Assembly: GCA_963969495.1 (NCBI GenBank) | Contig: OZ018326.1 | Span: 175,497,056 to 175,561,055, forward strand | DNA from: Ceratothoa steindachneri | Lineage: Eukaryota > Arthropoda > Malacostraca > Isopoda > Cymothoidae | Length of the DNA: 64,000 nucleotides | Direction of reading: 5' to 3' | Part shown: positions 62,319-64,000 of the stretch, one piece after another | How positions within the stretch are numbered: the stretch's first letter is position 1 | Layout of the letters: each line of letters opens with the position of its first letter | Program-made: the position numbers and the translations under genes | The notes under the pieces: generated by a model | The model's input: the letters and a program-made list of their open reading frames with translations, nothing else | The model's database searches: none | Told to the model about the DNA's origin: nothing

Positions 62319-64000
62319 ATGGCAGCGAATGAAGCCTTAAGTCAGCAAGATGATGAAAAGGAGGAGAGTGATACAGATGACAGTGTTGTTGATAAGGACT
62401 AAAAACCATCCTCAAGTGAATCTGATGAAGAGGAGGAATCCCTTTCAGGTAATAAAGTAAAAAAGTTGCTAGAAGTATGCATGATGAGCAACAAAACTGG
62501 ATTTTTTGTCTAATAATACACATCAAAAGGAATTTCATTCTTTACTTATTAGAATTTAAAAACCTGATTTACTGTAATATAATACTGATATTTTTCCATT
62601 TTGTCTTCCAGTATGTAATGAGTCTGCAGCAAGCAAACGTCTAAGTAGAAAACGTACAACACAGCCCTCATTATAGAAGAGAAATGTTCGTATTGACAAG
62701 AATGCGAGAGGGAAAGCGTATATTTCCACTACCTGAAGATCTGTTGCAGGGCAGCTTATAGGAAGCTCTTGTAGAGAAGGCTATTGCAAAAGGTGCAGTA
62801 AGAAGTTTACAGAAGGGGAACAAAGGAAGATACACCAGGAATATCGAAACGCAACACCAGAAGCACAAAATAAATCCCTATGTCGTTTGATTCAAGAAGA
62901 AGTTAAGAAAATACAAAGGTTACAGCAAAAGAAGGAGAGAGCTAGCAGAGGAAAATTTACATGACGTTATTATCTTCAGCAAGCAGTATCTGAAAAATAG
63001 GTGTGCCAAACAAGGTTTCTATAGTGTCAGAAAGAAACGACAGTCAACAGCTGGGATTCTACCACTAGATTGAAGAGGAAGGCATGAAAAACAAAAGAAA
63101 ATATCCTGTGAATCACTTAATGTTATTAAGGATCATATACGTATATTCCAAGCCTATAAAAGGTCACTACACTAGGGAAACCTCAGAGCCGAAATATTTA
63201 AATTCTGATCTTACCATAGCTCAGATATATCGCTTGTAGAAAGAACACTGTCAAGAGAACAAAATTGCCCGAGAAAAGGAAGATACTTATAGAAAAATGT
63301 TCAAAGAAGACTTCAACCTGTCGTTTCATCACCCACTTCAGGATACTAAAGAGAAATGTGACGCTTTTAAGGCATCCTTAGCTACTGTTCATGGAGATGA
63401 CAAGACCGGCATTGAAGAGAAAAGAGCAAAACACCATGAATTTGCAGAGACTGTTTACAAACAGGAAAAAACTGATAGAGAGTTTGCTATGAAAATTAAA
63501 GGAATTGTTACTGAATCGTTTGACCTCCAGAAAGTTTTGCCATGCCCAATGTTGCAGACAGGAGTTGTCTTCTATAAGAGACAACTTGCAGTGTACAATC
63601 AAGCCATTTATGAAAATAGTATGAAGGAAATAAAGCACACTCTATGATGTGGGATGAAACAATTGCAAGAAGAGGGGGTCAAGAAATTGGACCCTGTGTA
63701 CTGAAATGGTTGAGTGGATTGCTAAATGACATCAAGGAGGTCAGACTCTATAGCATATCATGTGGTGGCCAAAATAGAAATCATTTAATTGCAGCCATGC
63801 TTATGCATATGTGTAGGTATAAGAGAATAAAAATCACGCATTCCTTTTTGGAGCCCGTACATACACACATGGAAGCTGACACCATACATGCCACCATTGA
63901 AAAACATAAGAAATCTACTAGAAACATTATTGAAGATCAAAAGGTCTGGATCACCACAGCCAGAGCTATCTACAGAAAAATAAGATACAGGTGACAGAAA
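62319..64000 (+). pseudogene. Broken gene of an uncharacterised family (DUF7869-like), partial
   Basis: Exon 1 (62319-62448) encodes an acidic stretch MAANEALSQQDDEKEESDTD with one stop (TAA 62400). An intron with GT (62449) and AG (62611) ends and a pyrimidine-rich acceptor joins it in frame to exon 2. The latter gives NVRIDKNARGKAYIS, GSSCREGYCKRCSKKF (about 62772-62805), RLIQEEVKKIQRL, SKPIKGHYTRETSEPKYLNS (about 63149-63206) and LTIAQIYRL. The open frame 63297-63644 contains FNLSFHHPLQDTKEKCDAFK and LQKVLPCPMLQTGVVFYKRQ. The next, 63644-63994, has MWDETIARRGGQEIGPCVLK, SISCGGQNRNH and HTHMEADTIHATIEK. This is a recurrent layout in unnamed arthropod proteins; I believe the C-terminal part corresponds to Pfam DUF7869, possibly a nuclease fold. 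Several stops and one frameshift (63644) break it. It continues past the window. Confidence 0.68.
62449..62611 (+). other. Probable 163-bp spliceosomal intron
   Basis: Donor cag|gtaata, acceptor ttttgtcttccag|t. Removing it joins exon 1 (phase 1) to exon 2 in a frame that keeps the acidic N terminus and the downstream motifs together. Its presence argues against this copy being a processed retrogene. Confidence 0.6.

Overview
The window is AT-rich eukaryotic DNA with no intact host gene that I can recognise. It is almost entirely intergenic sequence filled with old, broken transposable elements, long (TA)n microsatellites and one large tandem array. No prokaryotic features (operons, ribosome binding sites, CRISPR) are present. 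The mix of elements suggests an invertebrate animal, most likely an arthropod such as a crustacean or chelicerate: Jockey-like and L2-like LINEs, a Penelope-like GIY-YIG fragment, a Ty3/gypsy element with integrase upstream of reverse transcriptase, an env-bearing Ty3/gypsy relic, a PiggyBac, Tc1-like copies and tRNA-derived SINE heads. The species call is inference only.

Layout: 0.5-1.6 kb holds a minus-strand LINE reverse transcriptase fragment. 6.7-8.9 kb is a plus-strand LINE relic followed by a 96-bp tandem repeat. 13.4-14.3 kb is the 3' end of an L2/CR1-like LINE with a TTA tail. 14.3-21.0 kb is mostly unrecognised, apart from a diverged repeat near 16.6-17.1 kb that has a relative at 52.7-53.1 kb. 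21.0-36.3 kb is three tandem copies of a roughly 4.9-5.5 kb unit. Each unit carries a dead Tc1-like transposase, a tRNA-Ala-like SINE head and two (TA)n tracts. 38.1-41.5 kb (minus strand) holds a Penelope-like endonuclease fragment and the 5' half of a Jockey-like LINE (ORF1 zinc knuckle, AP endonuclease, no RT).

44.7-48.35 kb (minus strand) is a Ty3/gypsy relic ordered gag-protease-integrase-(RT)-RNase H whose RT core has been deleted. 48.86-49.69 kb is a foldback inverted repeat flanked by (TA)n. 50.1-52.6 kb is a nearly complete PiggyBac relic with hairpin-forming terminal inverted repeats. 53.5-56.2 kb (plus strand) is an env-bearing Ty3/gypsy relic. 56.2-60.4 kb is largely unrecognised, with two (TA)n tracts and a GC-richer island at 58.4-59.1 kb. 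60.4-61.6 kb and 62.3-64.0 kb (plus strand) are broken members of two protein families that I remember as widespread but uncharacterised in arthropods and cnidarians. The second has an apparent 163-bp intron and runs off the right edge.

The genes do not work together as a pathway: this is a mobile-element graveyard. The most informative parts are the mosaic history of the tandem array, the pol order and internal deletion in the 45-48 kb element, and the two poorly described families at the right end. I found no convincing new functional system.
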